A DNA stretch of 64,000 bases from positions 1,593,957 through 1,657,956 of the forward strand of contig CP058896.1 of NCBI GenBank assembly GCA_013415865.1, read 5' to 3'. The first letter of the stretch is position 1; every line of letters starts with the position of its first letter. Below the pieces are notes generated by a model. It made no database searches and was not told the origin of the DNA. It saw nothing but the letters and a program-made list of their open reading frames with translations. This DNA comes from Methanomassiliicoccales archaeon (GTDB lineage: Archaea; Thermoplasmatota; Thermoplasmata; Methanomassiliicoccales; UBA472). The position numbers and the translations under genes are program-made. This document shows positions 1 to 9,225 of this stretch, one piece after another.

Positions 1-297
1 GGCATCCCTGTTGCAACGATAACGAGGGATAAACCAGACCTGGCAGAGATGAAGGCGGCGCTTAGGAAGCACTTCGATGACTGGGAGCAAAGGCTGGAGA
101 TCTTATCCAGGGCGAAATTGGTCGAGGTGTCGACCGAGCACAGACCGATACATGTGGATTATGAGGGGATAGAGTTCGATGAACTGGTCCGGGTTATCAG
201 GGGCTGTACGGTCCTGGGAGCCCTGCCTGAGCCTTTGCGGATCTCCCATCTGATCGCGACCGCGATGGTCAGGGGCGAATCAAAAGGGGATGCTTAA
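1..297 (+). CDS. DUF99 (endonuclease dU-like) family protein, C-terminal part
   Basis: The reading frame is open from base 1, so the window cuts off the N-terminus. The last 98 codons are visible. The ending, with PEPLRISHLIA followed by GES-G-A, matches the conserved C-terminus of the DUF99 family, as does the GIPV strand at the visible start. DUF99 proteins are widespread in archaea, and Pfam links some to cleavage near deoxyuridine, so a DNA-repair role is possible but not shown here. The stop codon overlaps the stop of the convergent gene on the minus strand in a shared TTAA. The family call is from recalled motifs. Confidence 0.7.
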   Translation, partial: GIPVATITRDKPDLAEMKAALRKHFDDWEQRLEILSRAKLVEVSTEHRPIHVDYEGIEFDELVRVIRGCTVLGALPEPLRISHLIATAMVRGESKGDA

Positions 298-980
298 TCG
301 AAAGAGAGCTGATCTCTGAGGTTTGCGGTCAAGGCGAGGTCTCCATCTTTGTCGACCTTGACGAACAATTCTGCATCCGAGACCCCCATTTGCCTGACAT
401 GTATCGATATCCTTTGCTCAGGGAGATAGAGGAGCTTCTTGCCATTGACGTCCTTTTCTATGACAGGATGCCCTTTGCCGCTCAATATCTCCACGACCTT
501 ACTTCTGGCAGAATCTGCATTCATCCTCACCGATCTCCTATGCGTCCGGTCGAAGGACTCCTTCATCCTATCATTATACGCAAGGACAACGATGAGCAAT
601 ATGACCAACGTCGCGAATACCGCAAAGGTCAATGGTTTTTCGGGGTCCAGACCTTCATAGATCGACAGCATGGAGACCGCAAAGACGCTCACCTCGGTGA
701 TGTAAATTATCCCTAGCATGCTGGTTATTATCGCTCTCGAAACGACGTCCCTGCTCCAACATTTATAGCCGAGCTCATGGATCTTTTTTGCAGGAAAGAG
801 CATAGATGCTGCGGCCAAGATACCAACGAACAGGAATACCGGGAACAGAGGTTCAAAGAGCACATATGAGAACATCATCAAAGAAAGCATGGATGGAACT
901 ATCACGCCCAGTCCATACTCGATCTGCATCCCTGCCCGCTCAATTAATAACTCCTCTTCGGAGCCATGGCTCGAACTCAT
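294..980 (-). CDS. Hypothetical multi-pass membrane protein
   Basis: I do not recognise this family. From the ATG at 980 it encodes 228 residues. An upstream in-frame TTG at 1025 would add 15 residues. After a short acidic N-terminus come two closely spaced hydrophobic stretches (about residues 25-62), two more around residues 80-145, and then a basic segment leading into a soluble C-terminal domain of about 75 residues. The layout suggests four membrane helices with a cytoplasmic tail. It lies downstream of the ThiF/MoeB-like gene on the same strand, about 90 bases after its stop, so they may be cotranscribed. Function unknown. Confidence 0.6.
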   Translation of the reverse strand: MSSSHGSEEELLIERAGMQIEYGLGVIVPSMLSLMMFSYVLFEPLFPVFLFVGILAAASMLFPAKKIHELGYKCWSRDVVSRAIITSMLGIIYITEVSVFAVSMLSIYEGLDPEKPLTFAVFATLVILLIVVLAYNDRMKESFDRTHRRSVRMNADSARSKVVEILSGKGHPVIEKDVNGKKLLYLPEQRISIHVRQMGVSDAELFVKVDKDGDLALTANLRDQLSFD

Positions 981-1071
981 CCCATCCCGATTCAATAACG
1001 CAACACTTACTGATAAACATTTCAATAATGATATCGCTCAAGATCCGAAATCCGAAGTGCGCGCCGGACCT

Positions 1072-1818
1072 TCAACGTCCGCATACGATACAATCAGGGG
1101 CCCTCTCCACATCTACGACCTCGAAGTGCATGCTAAGAAGGTCCCCTATAAGCAATCTCCCGACCAAAGCACCATCGGCATCGACGATCAGCTTGATCGC
1201 CTCTGCGGCCTGTATACACCCGAAGACCCCTGCAGTCGCTCCGATTATGGGGGTCGGTCGGTCTACCTCAGGAACCCTCTTAACTAGGCATGAGATGCAA
1301 GGCGTTGCGCCGGCAAGGACCACCGTCGCCTGCCCCCTCCAGCCTTCCACGGCTGCATGCACGAGCGGTATGCGATGATACAAACAGGCTCGATTGACAA
1401 TGAACCTTGTGCTGTAATTGTCAAGACAATCAACGACAACGTCTGAACCTATGAGAAGCTCATGGACATTTTCGTCTGTTATCTCCGCATTATGCACGAT
1501 CACATTGGTAGAGCTCGACATTTTCCTGAGCTTTCTTGCAGCACTTTCGACCTTTGGGGAAGAAGCGTCACAATCCTCCTCCCAATGCAAGACCTGCCTG
1601 TTAAGGTTTGATATCTCCACAGGGTCCTTATCGATCAGCCTTATCTCACCCACTCCCGCGGCCACAAGGTATTGGGCTGCAGGAGAACCCAGTCCACCTA
1701 TTCCACATATGCTTACGACCGACGCCCCTAGCTTTCTTTGACCTTTCTCCCCGATCTGTGGGAGGATCAACTGTCTGGCAAACCTCATTTGGGCGTTCTC
1801 TTCGAGTTTTTCTTTCAT
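1072..1818 (-). CDS. ThiF/MoeB/HesA-family adenylyltransferase (E1-like)
   Basis: This protein belongs to the E1-like family that adenylates the C-terminal glycine of ubiquitin-like sulfur carriers (MoaD, ThiS, SAMP). The nucleotide-binding loop GIGGLGSP, the DKD acidic motif, the SNLNRQ arginine-finger motif and the DCLDN strand are all present in order. Two zinc-binding cysteine pairs (CISC and CIVC) sit in the C-terminal half. I see no obvious catalytic cysteine in the crossover loop after the first CxxC pair, so it may adenylate without forming a thioester. The ATG at 1818 gives 248 residues and starts close to the usual MRFARQ helix; an in-frame start at 1914 adds 32 unlikely residues. 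No sulfur-carrier gene is adjacent, so the pathway (molybdopterin, thiamine or SAMP) is open. Confidence 0.82.
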   Translation of the reverse strand: MKEKLEENAQMRFARQLILPQIGEKGQRKLGASVVSICGIGGLGSPAAQYLVAAGVGEIRLIDKDPVEISNLNRQVLHWEEDCDASSPKVESAARKLRKMSSSTNVIVHNAEITDENVHELLIGSDVVVDCLDNYSTRFIVNRACLYHRIPLVHAAVEGWRGQATVVLAGATPCISCLVKRVPEVDRPTPIIGATAGVFGCIQAAEAIKLIVDADGALVGRLLIGDLLSMHFEVVDVERAPDCIVCGR

Positions 1819-1919
1819 CCGATCGGGACGATATCGTGCATGCATTGAATAAAATATATGTACGATATCACAGACCACGCGATAACCCTCTAATCGACAA
1901 TATCTTGAGGGCATCGATC

Positions 1920-1939
1920 TGCCCCTAAGGCGAGGGGCA
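1920..1939. repeat. Short hairpin beside the large thiF/S12 hairpin
   Basis: TGCCCC and GGGGCA form a perfect 6-bp stem with an 8-base loop. In the minus orientation it would follow the larger hairpin at 1953-2020 in the leader of the ThiF-like gene. Confidence 0.5.
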
Positions 1940-1952
1940 TGACCGAGGCACT

Positions 1953-2020
1953 GTGTTCACATATCTGGCCACGACCTACGGAGCATGTGTCCGTAAAGGG
2001 GCCATATCATGTCTGAACAC
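1953..2020. other. Nested hairpin, candidate structured RNA or leader
   Basis: The arms GTGTTC (1953-1958) and GAACAC (2015-2020) pair, followed inward by an imperfect stretch and then GGCC/GGCC (1967-1970 with 2000-2003). Inside lies a second hairpin, TACGGA/TCCGTA (1977-1982 with 1990-1995), with a 7-base loop. CCGA/TCGG outside the arms may extend the stem. It sits in the divergent gap between the ThiF-like gene and S12, upstream of the S12 TATA box. If transcribed on the minus strand it would form the 5' leader of the ThiF-like gene. It matches no riboswitch I can recall, and transcription is not proven. Confidence 0.5.
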
Positions 2021-2040
2021 GCTTCGGAAACCCTATAGCA

Positions 2041-2047
2041 TTAAATA
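2041..2047 (+). promoter_or_regulatory. TATA box of the S12-S7-EF2 operon
   Basis: TTAAATA lies about 50 bases before the GTG start of S12, predicting initiation near 2068-2072. That leaves a leader of about 25 bases carrying the Shine-Dalgarno GAGGTGA. The element reads as TATTTAA on the other strand and could also serve the divergent ThiF-like gene. Confidence 0.55.
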
Positions 2048-2094
2048 GGAAATGCGTAATAGGGCATTCGCTTCCGATAAATAGAGGTGAAAGT

Positions 2095-2523
2095 GTGGCA
2101 AGAGGACTTTACACTGCCAGAAAGTTGAAAAACGACAGGCAGAAATTCAGATGGAGTGACAGCTCATACAAGCGCAGGCTATTGAAGCTCAAAGAGAAGT
2201 CGGACCCTTTGGAGGGCGCTTCTCAAGCTCGTGGTATTGTTCTTGAAAAGGTAGGTATCGAGGCAAAGCAGCCGAACTCGGCCATCAGAAAATGCGTCAA
2301 GATACAGCTGATAAAGAACGGTCGCCAGATAACCGCTTTTGCTGTTGGGGATGGCGCCATCAACTTCATCGATGAGCATGACGAGGTCCTTGTTGAGGGC
2401 ATCGGCGGAAGGATGGGACGTTCTTATGGTGACATCCCTGGTGTACGTTACAAGGTCATCCAGGTCAACAATGTTTCCCTGAACGAGCTTGTCAGGGGAA
2501 GGAAAGAGAAGCCGGTAAGGTGA
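2095..2523 (+). CDS. rps12: 30S ribosomal protein S12 (uS12)
   Basis: uS12 is a decoding-centre protein of the small subunit. The 142-residue product carries the conserved loop KQPNSAIRK that contacts the A-site codon-anticodon helix, and the [21 protein letters not shown]-terminal region typical of archaeal S12. The start is GTG, preceded by GAGGTGA at proper spacing. It opens the str-type operon S12-S7-EF2-EF1A-S10. In many archaea the RNA polymerase genes and nusA precede S12; here the upstream neighbour is a divergent ThiF-like gene, so that linkage is broken. Confidence 0.97.
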   Translation: MARGLYTARKLKNDRQKFRWSDSSYKRRLLKLKEKSDPLEGASQARGIVLEKVGIEAKQPNSAIRKCVKIQLIKNGRQITAFAVGDGAINFIDEHDEVLVEGIGGRMGRSYGDIPGVRYKVIQVNNVSLNELVRGRKEKPVR

Positions 2524-2527
2524 GCAA

Positions 2528-3118
2528 TTGACAGAAGGACCAATCATTCAGACCAACAACATACTTGTGTTCGGCAAGTACGGTCTCACTGACATAGTCA
2601 TAAAGGACGGCGGGCTCGCGAAATACATCAACCTCAACCCAGTTATCGTACCACACTCCACCGCGAAGCATGCGAACCGCTGGTTCGGCAAGTCCAAGGT
2701 GAACATCGTTGAGCGCCTCATGAACAACATGATGCGGACAGAGGTCTTCACGGGCAAGAAGATGAAGACCTACAGGGCCGTCAAGGACGCCTTCGCCATC
2801 ATCGAGGCCAAGACGAAAACCAACCCCGTGCAGGTGCTTGTCGAGGCACTTGAGAACGCAGCCCCACGTGAGGAGATCACAAGGCTGCAGTTCGGCGGGA
2901 TATCGGTCCCCAAGGCTGTCGACATCGCGCCGTCAAGACGTTTGGATATTGCATTGAGGAACATTTGCAAGGGAGCCATCCAGGCCTCCTTCAAGAACAC
3001 GAAGCCCATCGAGCAGTGCCTCGCCGACGAGATCATCTTTGCGGCGAAGAACGACATGAACAGCTTCGCCGTCTCCAAGAAGGAAGAGGTCGAGAGGGTC
3101 GCCCAGTCGGCCAGGTAA
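2528..3118 (+). CDS. rps7: 30S ribosomal protein S7 (uS7)
   Basis: uS7 organises the head of the small subunit and lines the E site. The 196-residue product has the archaeal S7 signature region from NIVERLMNNMMR through the NPVQVLVEALENAAPREE helix pair, and the GG-SVPKAVDIAPSRRLDIALRNI segment. The start is TTG at 2528, four bases after the S12 stop, and the Shine-Dalgarno AAGGTGAG overlaps that stop, so translation is probably coupled. The length is ordinary for archaeal S7. Confidence 0.97.
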   Translation: MTEGPIIQTNNILVFGKYGLTDIVIKDGGLAKYINLNPVIVPHSTAKHANRWFGKSKVNIVERLMNNMMRTEVFTGKKMKTYRAVKDAFAIIEAKTKTNPVQVLVEALENAAPREEITRLQFGGISVPKAVDIAPSRRLDIALRNICKGAIQASFKNTKPIEQCLADEIIFAAKNDMNSFAVSKKEEVERVAQSAR

Positions 3119-3142
3119 AATTGACATTGACAAGGTGGGCTT

Positions 3143-5341
3143 ATGGGACGTAAAGAGGACAATATTGCAAAGGCTCAGCATCTGATGACCCAGCCTAAAT
3201 ATATCAGGAACATCGGGACCGCGGCGCACATCGACCACGGGAAGACGACCCTGTCTGACAACCTGATCGCTGGCGCAGGGATGATGTCCGAGAATCTTGC
3301 AGGGAAACAGCTCATGCTCGATTTCGATGAGCAGGAGCAGGCGCGAGGCATCACCATAAACGCGGCGAACGCATCGATGGTACACACATATGGCGGTCAT
3401 GAATATCTCATCAACTTGATCGATACTCCTGGTCATGTCGACTTCGGAGGGGACGTCACAAGGGCCATGCGCGCACTTGATGGATGCATAATCCTCGTAT
3501 GTGCGGTCGAAGGCATCATGCCACAGACCGAGACCGTCATCAGGCAGGCGCTCAAGGAGCGCGTCAGGCCGGTCCTCTTCATCAACAAGGTGGACCGCCT
3601 CATCAATGAGCTCAAGGTTACCCAGGAGCAGATGCAGCAGCGTTTCATCCAGATCATTACAGAGGTCAACAAGCGCATCGCCATGCAGCTGCCGGATGAC
3701 CTGAAGAAGAAATGGCAGGTCAGCGTTCAGGACGGTTCCGTGGCGTTCGGTTCCGCGTATAACAATTGGGCCATAAGTGCGCCCTACATGAAGAAGAGCA
3801 ACATCTCCTTCAAGGACGTATATGAATATTGCAAGAACGGCGACCAGAAGACCCTCGCAAAGAAATCTCCGGTCCACGAGGTCTTGCTGGACATGGTCAT
3901 CACCCATGTGCCTGACCCGGTCACCGCACAGAAGATCCGTATCCCTGTCATCTGGAAAGGGGACCAGGGGTCCGAGGTCGGCAAGGCCATGATGAACTGC
4001 GATGCCAATGGGCCAACCACCTTCATGTGCACCAAGATCATCATGGACCCCCATGCTGGTGAGGTCGCCGTTGGGCGTCTGTTCAGCGGCAAGGTCGTGC
4101 GTGGACAGGAACTATATGTGCTGGGGATGCCGAACCCCAACAGGGTGCAGACCGTCGCCCTCAGCGTCGGCGCGGACCGCATACCGGTCGATGAGGTGGA
4201 CGCAGGTAACATAGTCGCATTGTCGGGACTAAAGGATGCCATAGCTGGTTCGACCGTGAGCTCTGACCCGAACATGGAACCGTTCGAGAAGATCACCCAC
4301 TATACAGAGCCTGTCGTCACTGTGGCAGTAGAGGCCAAGCACATGAAGGACCTGCCTAAGCTCGTCGATGTTCTCAGGACCATAGGAAAGGCCGACCCAT
4401 CGATACAGGTCACGATCAACCAGGAGACCGGTGAGAACCTCTTGGCAGGCATGGGCGAGCTCCATCTTGAGGTCACCCAGTACCGCATCGTCAATGATTA
4501 CAAATGCGAGATCAAGGCATCCCCGCCGATCGTCGTATACAGGGAGAACGTAAAGCATAGCGGAGGGCCGTTCGAAGGCAAATCGCCGAACAAGCACAAC
4601 CGCTTCTTTATAGTCGCTGAGCCGTTGGAAGACGCGGTCGTCAAAGCTATCAAAGCTGGTGAGATAAAGACCGAAGGCAAGATAAAAGACCCGAAGGCCT
4701 TACAAAAGCAGCTCATCGACCTTGGCATGGACCGCGAGGAGGCAAAAGGCGTCGTGGCGTTCAAGGATGACAACGTGTTCATCGATGCCACCAAAGGCAT
4801 ACAGAACCTCAACGAGACGATAGAGCTCTGCAAACAGGCGTTCGAAGAGGCCATGACGGTCGGCCCCCTCGCCCAGGAGAAGGTATCTGGGATGAAGATA
4901 AAATTGGTAGATGCCAAGCTTCATGAGGACAGCATCCACCGTGGACCTGGTCAGGTCATCCCTGCAACAAGGTCTGCCATCTATGGGGCCATGTGCCTCG
5001 GGGAGCGCGTTCTGTTGGAGCCGATCACCAAGGTCTTCATCAACGTCCCTCAGGACATGATGGGCGATGTGACCCGTGAGCTACAGTCGCGCCGTGCGAC
5101 CATCGAGGACATAAACTCCGAGGGCGACAACGCGATAATCGTCGCAAAGGCGCCCGTGGCCGAGATGTTCGGTTTCGCTTCTGCGATACGCGGTGCGACG
5201 CAGGGCCGGGCATTATGGTCCACTGAGAACGCGGGATTCGTCAGGTTGCCGACCGAACTACAGTCGAAGGTGGTCGCTGACATACGCAAGCGCAAAGGCC
5301 TCAATCCAGAGCCATATGATGCGAACTATTACGCTCAGTGA
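3143..5341 (+). CDS. fusA: Translation elongation factor 2 (aEF-2)
   Basis: EF-2 is the GTPase that drives ribosomal translocation. The 732-residue length is standard. The G1 loop AHIDHGKTT, the switch region EQARGITI, DTPGHVDF and NKVD are in order in domain I, and the domain IV tip reads LHEDSIHRGPGQ. In that tip His599 is the expected site of diphthamide, the modification made by the Dph1/Dph2, Dph5 and Dph6 pathway; a dph2 gene lies later in this window at 56241. The gene follows S7 by 24 bases and is followed by a spacer with its own TATA-like element before EF-1A. Long open frames on the opposite strand are codon-bias shadows. Confidence 0.98.
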   Translation: MGRKEDNIAKAQHLMTQPKYIRNIGTAAHIDHGKTTLSDNLIAGAGMMSENLAGKQLMLDFDEQEQARGITINAANASMVHTYGGHEYLINLIDTPGHVDFGGDVTRAMRALDGCIILVCAVEGIMPQTETVIRQALKERVRPVLFINKVDRLINELKVTQEQMQQRFIQIITEVNKRIAMQLPDDLKKKWQVSVQDGSVAFGSAYNNWAISAPYMKKSNISFKDVYEYCKNGDQKTLAKKSPVHEVLLDMVITHVPDPVTAQKIRIPVIWKGDQGSEVGKAMMNCDANGPTTFMCTKIIMDPHAGEVAVGRLFSGKVVRGQELYVLGMPNPNRVQTVALSVGADRIPVDEVDAGNIVALSGLKDAIAGSTVSSDPNMEPFEKITHYTEPVVTVAVEAKHMKDLPKLVDVLRTIGKADPSIQVTINQETGENLLAGMGELHLEVTQYRIVNDYKCEIKASPPIVVYRENVKHSGGPFEGKSPNKHNRFFIVAEPLEDAVVKAIKAGEIKTEGKIKDPKALQKQLIDLGMDREEAKGVVAFKDDNVFIDATKGIQNLNETIELCKQAFEEAMTVGPLAQEKVSGMKIKLVDAKLHEDSIHRGPGQVIPATRSAIYGAMCLGERVLLEPITKVFINVPQDMMGDVTRELQSRRATIEDINSEGDNAIIVAKAPVAEMFGFASAIRGATQGRALWSTENAGFVRLPTELQSKVVADIRKRKGLNPEPYDANYYAQ

Positions 5342-5352
5342 GGCCAAAAACC

Positions 5353-5360
5353 GTTAAATA
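5353..5360 (+). promoter_or_regulatory. Candidate internal promoter for EF-1A
   Basis: GTTAAATA lies 65 bases before the EF-1A start, in an A-rich 83-base spacer that also carries a repeated AAAAAGTCAA (near 5380 and 5404) and ends with the Shine-Dalgarno GGAGG. Extra transcription of EF-1A from here would suit its high demand. This rests on sequence only. Confidence 0.4.
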
Positions 5361-5424
5361 CAGAGAACAATATCGAGCAAAAAGTCAAAATCCATTGGAT
5401 ATAAAAAGTCAAGGAGGATAAAAC

Positions 5425-6702
5425 ATGGCAGAGAAGCCCCACATGAACATCGTGTTCATCGGTCACGTCGATCACGGAAAGTCCACTACAGTCGGCCGCG
5501 TCCTTTTGGAGACCGGCGCCATCGACAAGTACGTCATCGAGAAGTTCAAGAAAGAGGCGACTGAGAAGGGAAAGGCCACCTTCGAGTTCGCATGGGTCAT
5601 GGACAACCTGAAGGAAGAGAGGGAGCGCGGTGTCACCATCGACGTCTCTCACAAGAAGTTCAACACCGACAAATACTACTTCACGGTCATTGACGCCCCA
5701 GGTCACCGTGACTTCGTCAAGAACATGATCACTGGTACATCCCAGGCGGACGCCGCTATCGTGGTCGTCTCGGCCATCGAGGGACCTCAGGCCCAGACCA
5801 AGGAGCACATATTCCTGGCAAAGACCCTTGGTGTGAAGCAGATGATCATCGCCGTCAACAAGATGGACGCGATAAAGCCGGCATATGACCAGGCCCAGTT
5901 CAACAAGGTCGTCGGTGAGGTCCAGACCCTGCTCAAGGCAGTGGGCTACAAGATCGAAGAGGTACCGTTCATCCCGATCTCCGCCTATGAGGGCGCCAAC
6001 ATCATCAAGCCCGCAGAGCAGATGAGCTGGTTCAAGGGAGACACGCTCATCGGTGCGCTCAACAAGCTCAAGGTCCCAGAGCCCCAGACGGGAAAGCCCC
6101 TCAGGCTCCCGGTCCAGGACGTCTACACCATCACCGGTATTGGGACCGTCCCTGTTGGACGTGTTGAGACCGGCATCCTTAAGCCGGACATGAAGGTCAT
6201 CTTCATGCCGTCCAACAAGGTCGGTGAGGTCAAATCGATCGAGATGCACCATGAACAGCTGCCCCAGGCATTGCCAGGCGACAACGTCGGTTTCAACGTC
6301 CGTGGTATCGCGAAGAACGATATCAAGCGCGGTGATGTAGCAGGTCCGCTGGACAACCCACCGACCGTTGCCAAGTCCTTCATTGCGCAGATAGTCGTCC
6401 TGAACCACCCCACGGCCATTCCGGTGGGTTACACCCCGGTGTTCCACTGCCACACCGCTCAGGTCGCATGCACCTTCGTCGAGCTCCAGAAGAAGTTGGA
6501 CCCCAAGACCGGTCAGGTCAAGGAGGAGAACCCGACCTTCCTGAAGACCGGCGATATCGCGATCGTCAAGGTCGAGCCGACCAAGCCGATGGTCGTCGAG
6601 AAGGCCAAGGACTTCCCGCAGCTTGGGAGGTTCGCCATCCGCGACATGGGCCAGACCGTCGCTGCCGGTATGTGCATCGATGTTGAAAAGAAGGAGATGT
6701 AA
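5425..6702 (+). CDS. tuf: Translation elongation factor 1-alpha (aEF-1A)
   Basis: EF-1A delivers aminoacyl-tRNA to the ribosomal A site as a GTP complex. The 425-residue product has the P-loop GHVDHGKST (residues 13-21), the DAPGHRDF G3 motif, the NKMD G4 motif near residue 149, and the two C-terminal beta-barrel domains, ending with [17 protein letters not shown] as in the family. The start has a strong GGAGG site. It is the fourth gene of the str-type operon and is followed by S10. Confidence 0.98.
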   Translation: MAEKPHMNIVFIGHVDHGKSTTVGRVLLETGAIDKYVIEKFKKEATEKGKATFEFAWVMDNLKEERERGVTIDVSHKKFNTDKYYFTVIDAPGHRDFVKNMITGTSQADAAIVVVSAIEGPQAQTKEHIFLAKTLGVKQMIIAVNKMDAIKPAYDQAQFNKVVGEVQTLLKAVGYKIEEVPFIPISAYEGANIIKPAEQMSWFKGDTLIGALNKLKVPEPQTGKPLRLPVQDVYTITGIGTVPVGRVETGILKPDMKVIFMPSNKVGEVKSIEMHHEQLPQALPGDNVGFNVRGIAKNDIKRGDVAGPLDNPPTVAKSFIAQIVVLNHPTAIPVGYTPVFHCHTAQVACTFVELQKKLDPKTGQVKEENPTFLKTGDIAIVKVEPTKPMVVEKAKDFPQLGRFAIRDMGQTVAAGMCIDVEKKEM

Positions 6703-6742
6703 ACTCTTTCCCACTCCCTTTCCTTTATTTTGAGGGATAAAA

Positions 6743-7054
6743 ATGGCACAGCGTGCAAGGATATCATTGAGCGGGACCGACCCAAAGAAGGTCGACAGCG
6801 TCTGCGGGCAGATCAGGCAGATCTCCCAAAGGACGGGGGTCGCCATCCGGGGACCGATACCGCTACCGACCAAGAGGCTCGTGGTACCATGCCGCAAGTC
6901 CCCTGATGGCGAAGGGTCCGAGACCTGGGACCGATGGGAGATGCGGATCCACAAGCGCTTGATCGATCTCGACGCCGATGAGAGGGCCTTAAGGCAGCTG
7001 ATGCGCATCCAGGTGCCCGATGGCGTGAACATCGAGATCGTGCTCAGGTCGTAA
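6743..7054 (+). CDS. rps10: 30S ribosomal protein S10 (uS10)
   Basis: uS10 is a head protein of the small subunit. The 103-residue product has the archaeal S10 pattern: [20 protein letters not shown] at the start, the GPIPLPTKR loop in the middle that reaches into the 30S head, and a GVNIEIVL end. It closes the S12-S7-EF2-EF1A-S10 operon, 40 bases after EF-1A, and is followed by a short T-run. Confidence 0.97.
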   Translation: MAQRARISLSGTDPKKVDSVCGQIRQISQRTGVAIRGPIPLPTKRLVVPCRKSPDGEGSETWDRWEMRIHKRLIDLDADERALRQLMRIQVPDGVNIEIVLRS

Positions 7055-7075
7055 ACGGTTTTTTATCTCACACTC

Positions 7076-7097
7076 AGTGAATATCTCGATATTCACT
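7076..7097. repeat. Perfect 10-bp inverted repeat between S10 and ilvD
   Basis: AGTGAATATC and GATATTCACT flank a 2-base spacer, with CTCAG direct repeats outside. The tiny spacer and the lack of a T-run after it fit a DNA operator better than an RNA terminator. It lies 114 bases before the ilvD start. Confidence 0.55.
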
Positions 7098-7210
7098 CAG
7101 TCTTTCCCCATTTTATGGACAGCAAAGAAGATAACGGATGTTCTGAATACCCCACTTTGCCATCGCGGATATGATACAACGTCCCGTTATGGCATAGGAT
7201 GATGGTCCAG

Positions 7211-8857
7211 ATGAGGAGCGATCTTGTCAAAAAGGGCGTTGAGAAGGCCCCGAGCCGAAGTCTGCTTCGGGCCGACGGACTGAAGGACGAGGATTTCGGG
7301 AAGCCGTTCATTGCGATAGCGAACTCCTGGAACGAGGTCATACCAGGACACATCCATCTCAACAGGCTCGTCGAAGAGGTAAAGAAGGGGATCATAGAGG
7401 CAGGCGGGGTGCCCTTCACATTCGGGGTCCCGGGCATATGTGACGGCATAGCGATGGGGCATGTAGGGATGAGGTTCTCCCTCGTGTCCAGGGAGACCAT
7501 CGCCGATTGCTGTGAGCTGATGGTCCAAGCTCACAGGTTTGATGGTTGGGTAGGTATCACAAACTGTGACAAGATCACTCCTGGCATGTTGATGGCCGCG
7601 GGACGCATGGACGTTCCAGCGATCATGCTGACGGGCGGGCCGATGGAGACCGGGACCAGGGAAGGCAAGGCCTTGGACCTCCAGAGCGTCTTTGAGGCCC
7701 TGGGCGCTTATAAGGCCGGTAAGATCGACGAGATCGACGTTATTAATGTAGAACGCTCTGCTTGCCCTGGAGAAGGGGCCTGTGCAGGGCTCTTCACCGC
7801 GAACACCATGGCATGCCTGACCGAGGCCCTGGGTCTCAGCCTCCAGGGATGCGGCTCGATGTTGGCGACAGATAAAAGGAAGCTAGATCTGGCCAGACAG
7901 ACAGGGAGGAAGGCGGTCGAGCTTGCCAGGACCGAAAAAGGACCGAGGTCTATCGCGACAAGGCGTTCCTTCCTCAATGCGATAATGGTCGATATGGCCA
8001 TCGGAGGATCGACAAACACAGCCTTGCACTTGCCTGCCATTGCCAAAGAGTTCGAGGTGGATATATCGCTCAAGGACTTTGATGAGATATCAAGGAAGAT
8101 CCCCCACCTTACAAGCATCAGGCCCTCTGGACCTTATTCAATGGGAGACCTTGATAGAGCGGGAGGCATTCCTGGAATAATGCATCGTCTAAGGGACCTA
8201 TTGTACGATGAGGCGACCGTGACCGGGCCGAGCGTCAAGAAAATCGCCTTTTCTGCAAGGGTCCACGATGATGAGATAATCAGGCCGATCAGTGACCCGT
8301 TCCATAAGGAAGGCGGAATTGCGGTGCTGTATGGCAATCTTGCTCCAAAAGGGTCTGTCATCAAGCAGGCCGCGGTCAGCGATAAAATGATGAGGTTCAC
8401 GGGAAAGGCAAGGGTGTTCGATTCGGAGGACGATGCGACCTCAGCCATCATGAAAAAGGAGATAGAGGCGGGAGATGTGATCGTCATAAGGTACGAGGGG
8501 CCAAAAGGCGGGCCAGGAATGCCAGAGATGTTAGGTCCGACGAGCCTGACATCTGGCATGGGCCTCTCCGACTCTGTGGCGCTCATAACTGATGGGAGGT
8601 TCTCGGGGGCGACAAGAGGACCTTGCGTGGGCCATGTCTGTCCAGAGGCCTTTGACAAGGGACCTATTGCCGCGGTCAAGGATGGCGATAAAATATCAAT
8701 AGACATACCAGGAAGGAGATTGGAACTTCTCATATCCGATGCAGAGCTGAAGCAGAGGCTTGATTCAATAGAACCGGTCGACAGACATCCCAGAGGCGTC
8801 CTTGGTAAGTATAGAAAGCTCGTTGGCAGTGCTGACGAAGGGGCGATTTCAAGATAA
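7211..8857 (+). CDS. ilvD: Dihydroxy-acid dehydratase
   Basis: IlvD dehydrates 2,3-dihydroxyisovalerate and 2,3-dihydroxy-3-methylvalerate, a late step of valine, leucine and isoleucine synthesis, using an iron-sulfur cluster. The product has the NCDKITPGM and GACAGLFTANTM motifs with cluster cysteines, GRFSGATRGPCVGH in the C-terminal half, and the family length of about 550 residues. The family usually begins MRSD-VKKGVE, which selects the ATG at 7211; an ATG at 7199 would add four residues. It supplies the 2-ketoisovalerate used by the leuA product at 60232. It stands alone, possibly under the inverted repeat at 7076. Confidence 0.95.
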   Translation: MRSDLVKKGVEKAPSRSLLRADGLKDEDFGKPFIAIANSWNEVIPGHIHLNRLVEEVKKGIIEAGGVPFTFGVPGICDGIAMGHVGMRFSLVSRETIADCCELMVQAHRFDGWVGITNCDKITPGMLMAAGRMDVPAIMLTGGPMETGTREGKALDLQSVFEALGAYKAGKIDEIDVINVERSACPGEGACAGLFTANTMACLTEALGLSLQGCGSMLATDKRKLDLARQTGRKAVELARTEKGPRSIATRRSFLNAIMVDMAIGGSTNTALHLPAIAKEFEVDISLKDFDEISRKIPHLTSIRPSGPYSMGDLDRAGGIPGIMHRLRDLLYDEATVTGPSVKKIAFSARVHDDEIIRPISDPFHKEGGIAVLYGNLAPKGSVIKQAAVSDKMMRFTGKARVFDSEDDATSAIMKKEIEAGDVIVIRYEGPKGGPGMPEMLGPTSLTSGMGLSDSVALITDGRFSGATRGPCVGHVCPEAFDKGPIAAVKDGDKISIDIPGRRLELLISDAELKQRLDSIEPVDRHPRGVLGKYRKLVGSADEGAISR

Positions 8858-9225
8858 TATGATACAGAGGATTTGACCAATTGCCATTCAGTATGGAAAG
8901 GCCATCAATCCCCCTCCAAAATTGACAAAACGGACCACCATAACTACGCCCAGCGCTCCTATTATTTTTTATTAATGAAATCATAAAATTATATTGAAAA
9001 GACATGTCCCAGCCTCCACATTCATCTGCGGGGGACCTTATGAGCAAATTGGCGTTGAGCATACTAAAATGACTGAATGACGAGGTCGTTTGGAAAGGCA
9101 TCCGAGCTGATGAGCAGAGATTTTTCACAAGACCCATTTTAAACTACTTGGCAGAACCTATAACCCATCATCATCAGGTCAAATGGGAAATCCTTAAATC
9201 CATTATGGCATTACGAGTCTCAAAC
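8858..9225. other. Intergenic stretch before tRNA-Ala, no gene seen
   Basis: I see no credible gene here. A T-rich run near 8960-8975 may end ilvD transcription. TCCTTAAATC at 9191-9200 is a likely TATA box for the tRNA that starts 26 bases further on. Confidence 0.5.

Noticed and set aside
2933-4054. A 373-codon open frame on the minus strand opposite S7 and EF-2
   Set aside because: It lies opposite strongly supported genes, has no family features, and arises from codon bias.
5335-7032. A 565-codon open frame on the minus strand opposite EF-1A and S10
   Set aside because: It is a mirror of EF-1A and S10 codon usage, with biased L, D, G and R content and no motifs.
7121-7180. A possible leader peptide before ilvD (about 19 codons from an ATG near 7116)
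   Set aside because: It contains only one Leu, one Ile and no Val codons, so nothing suggests attenuation like that before leuA.
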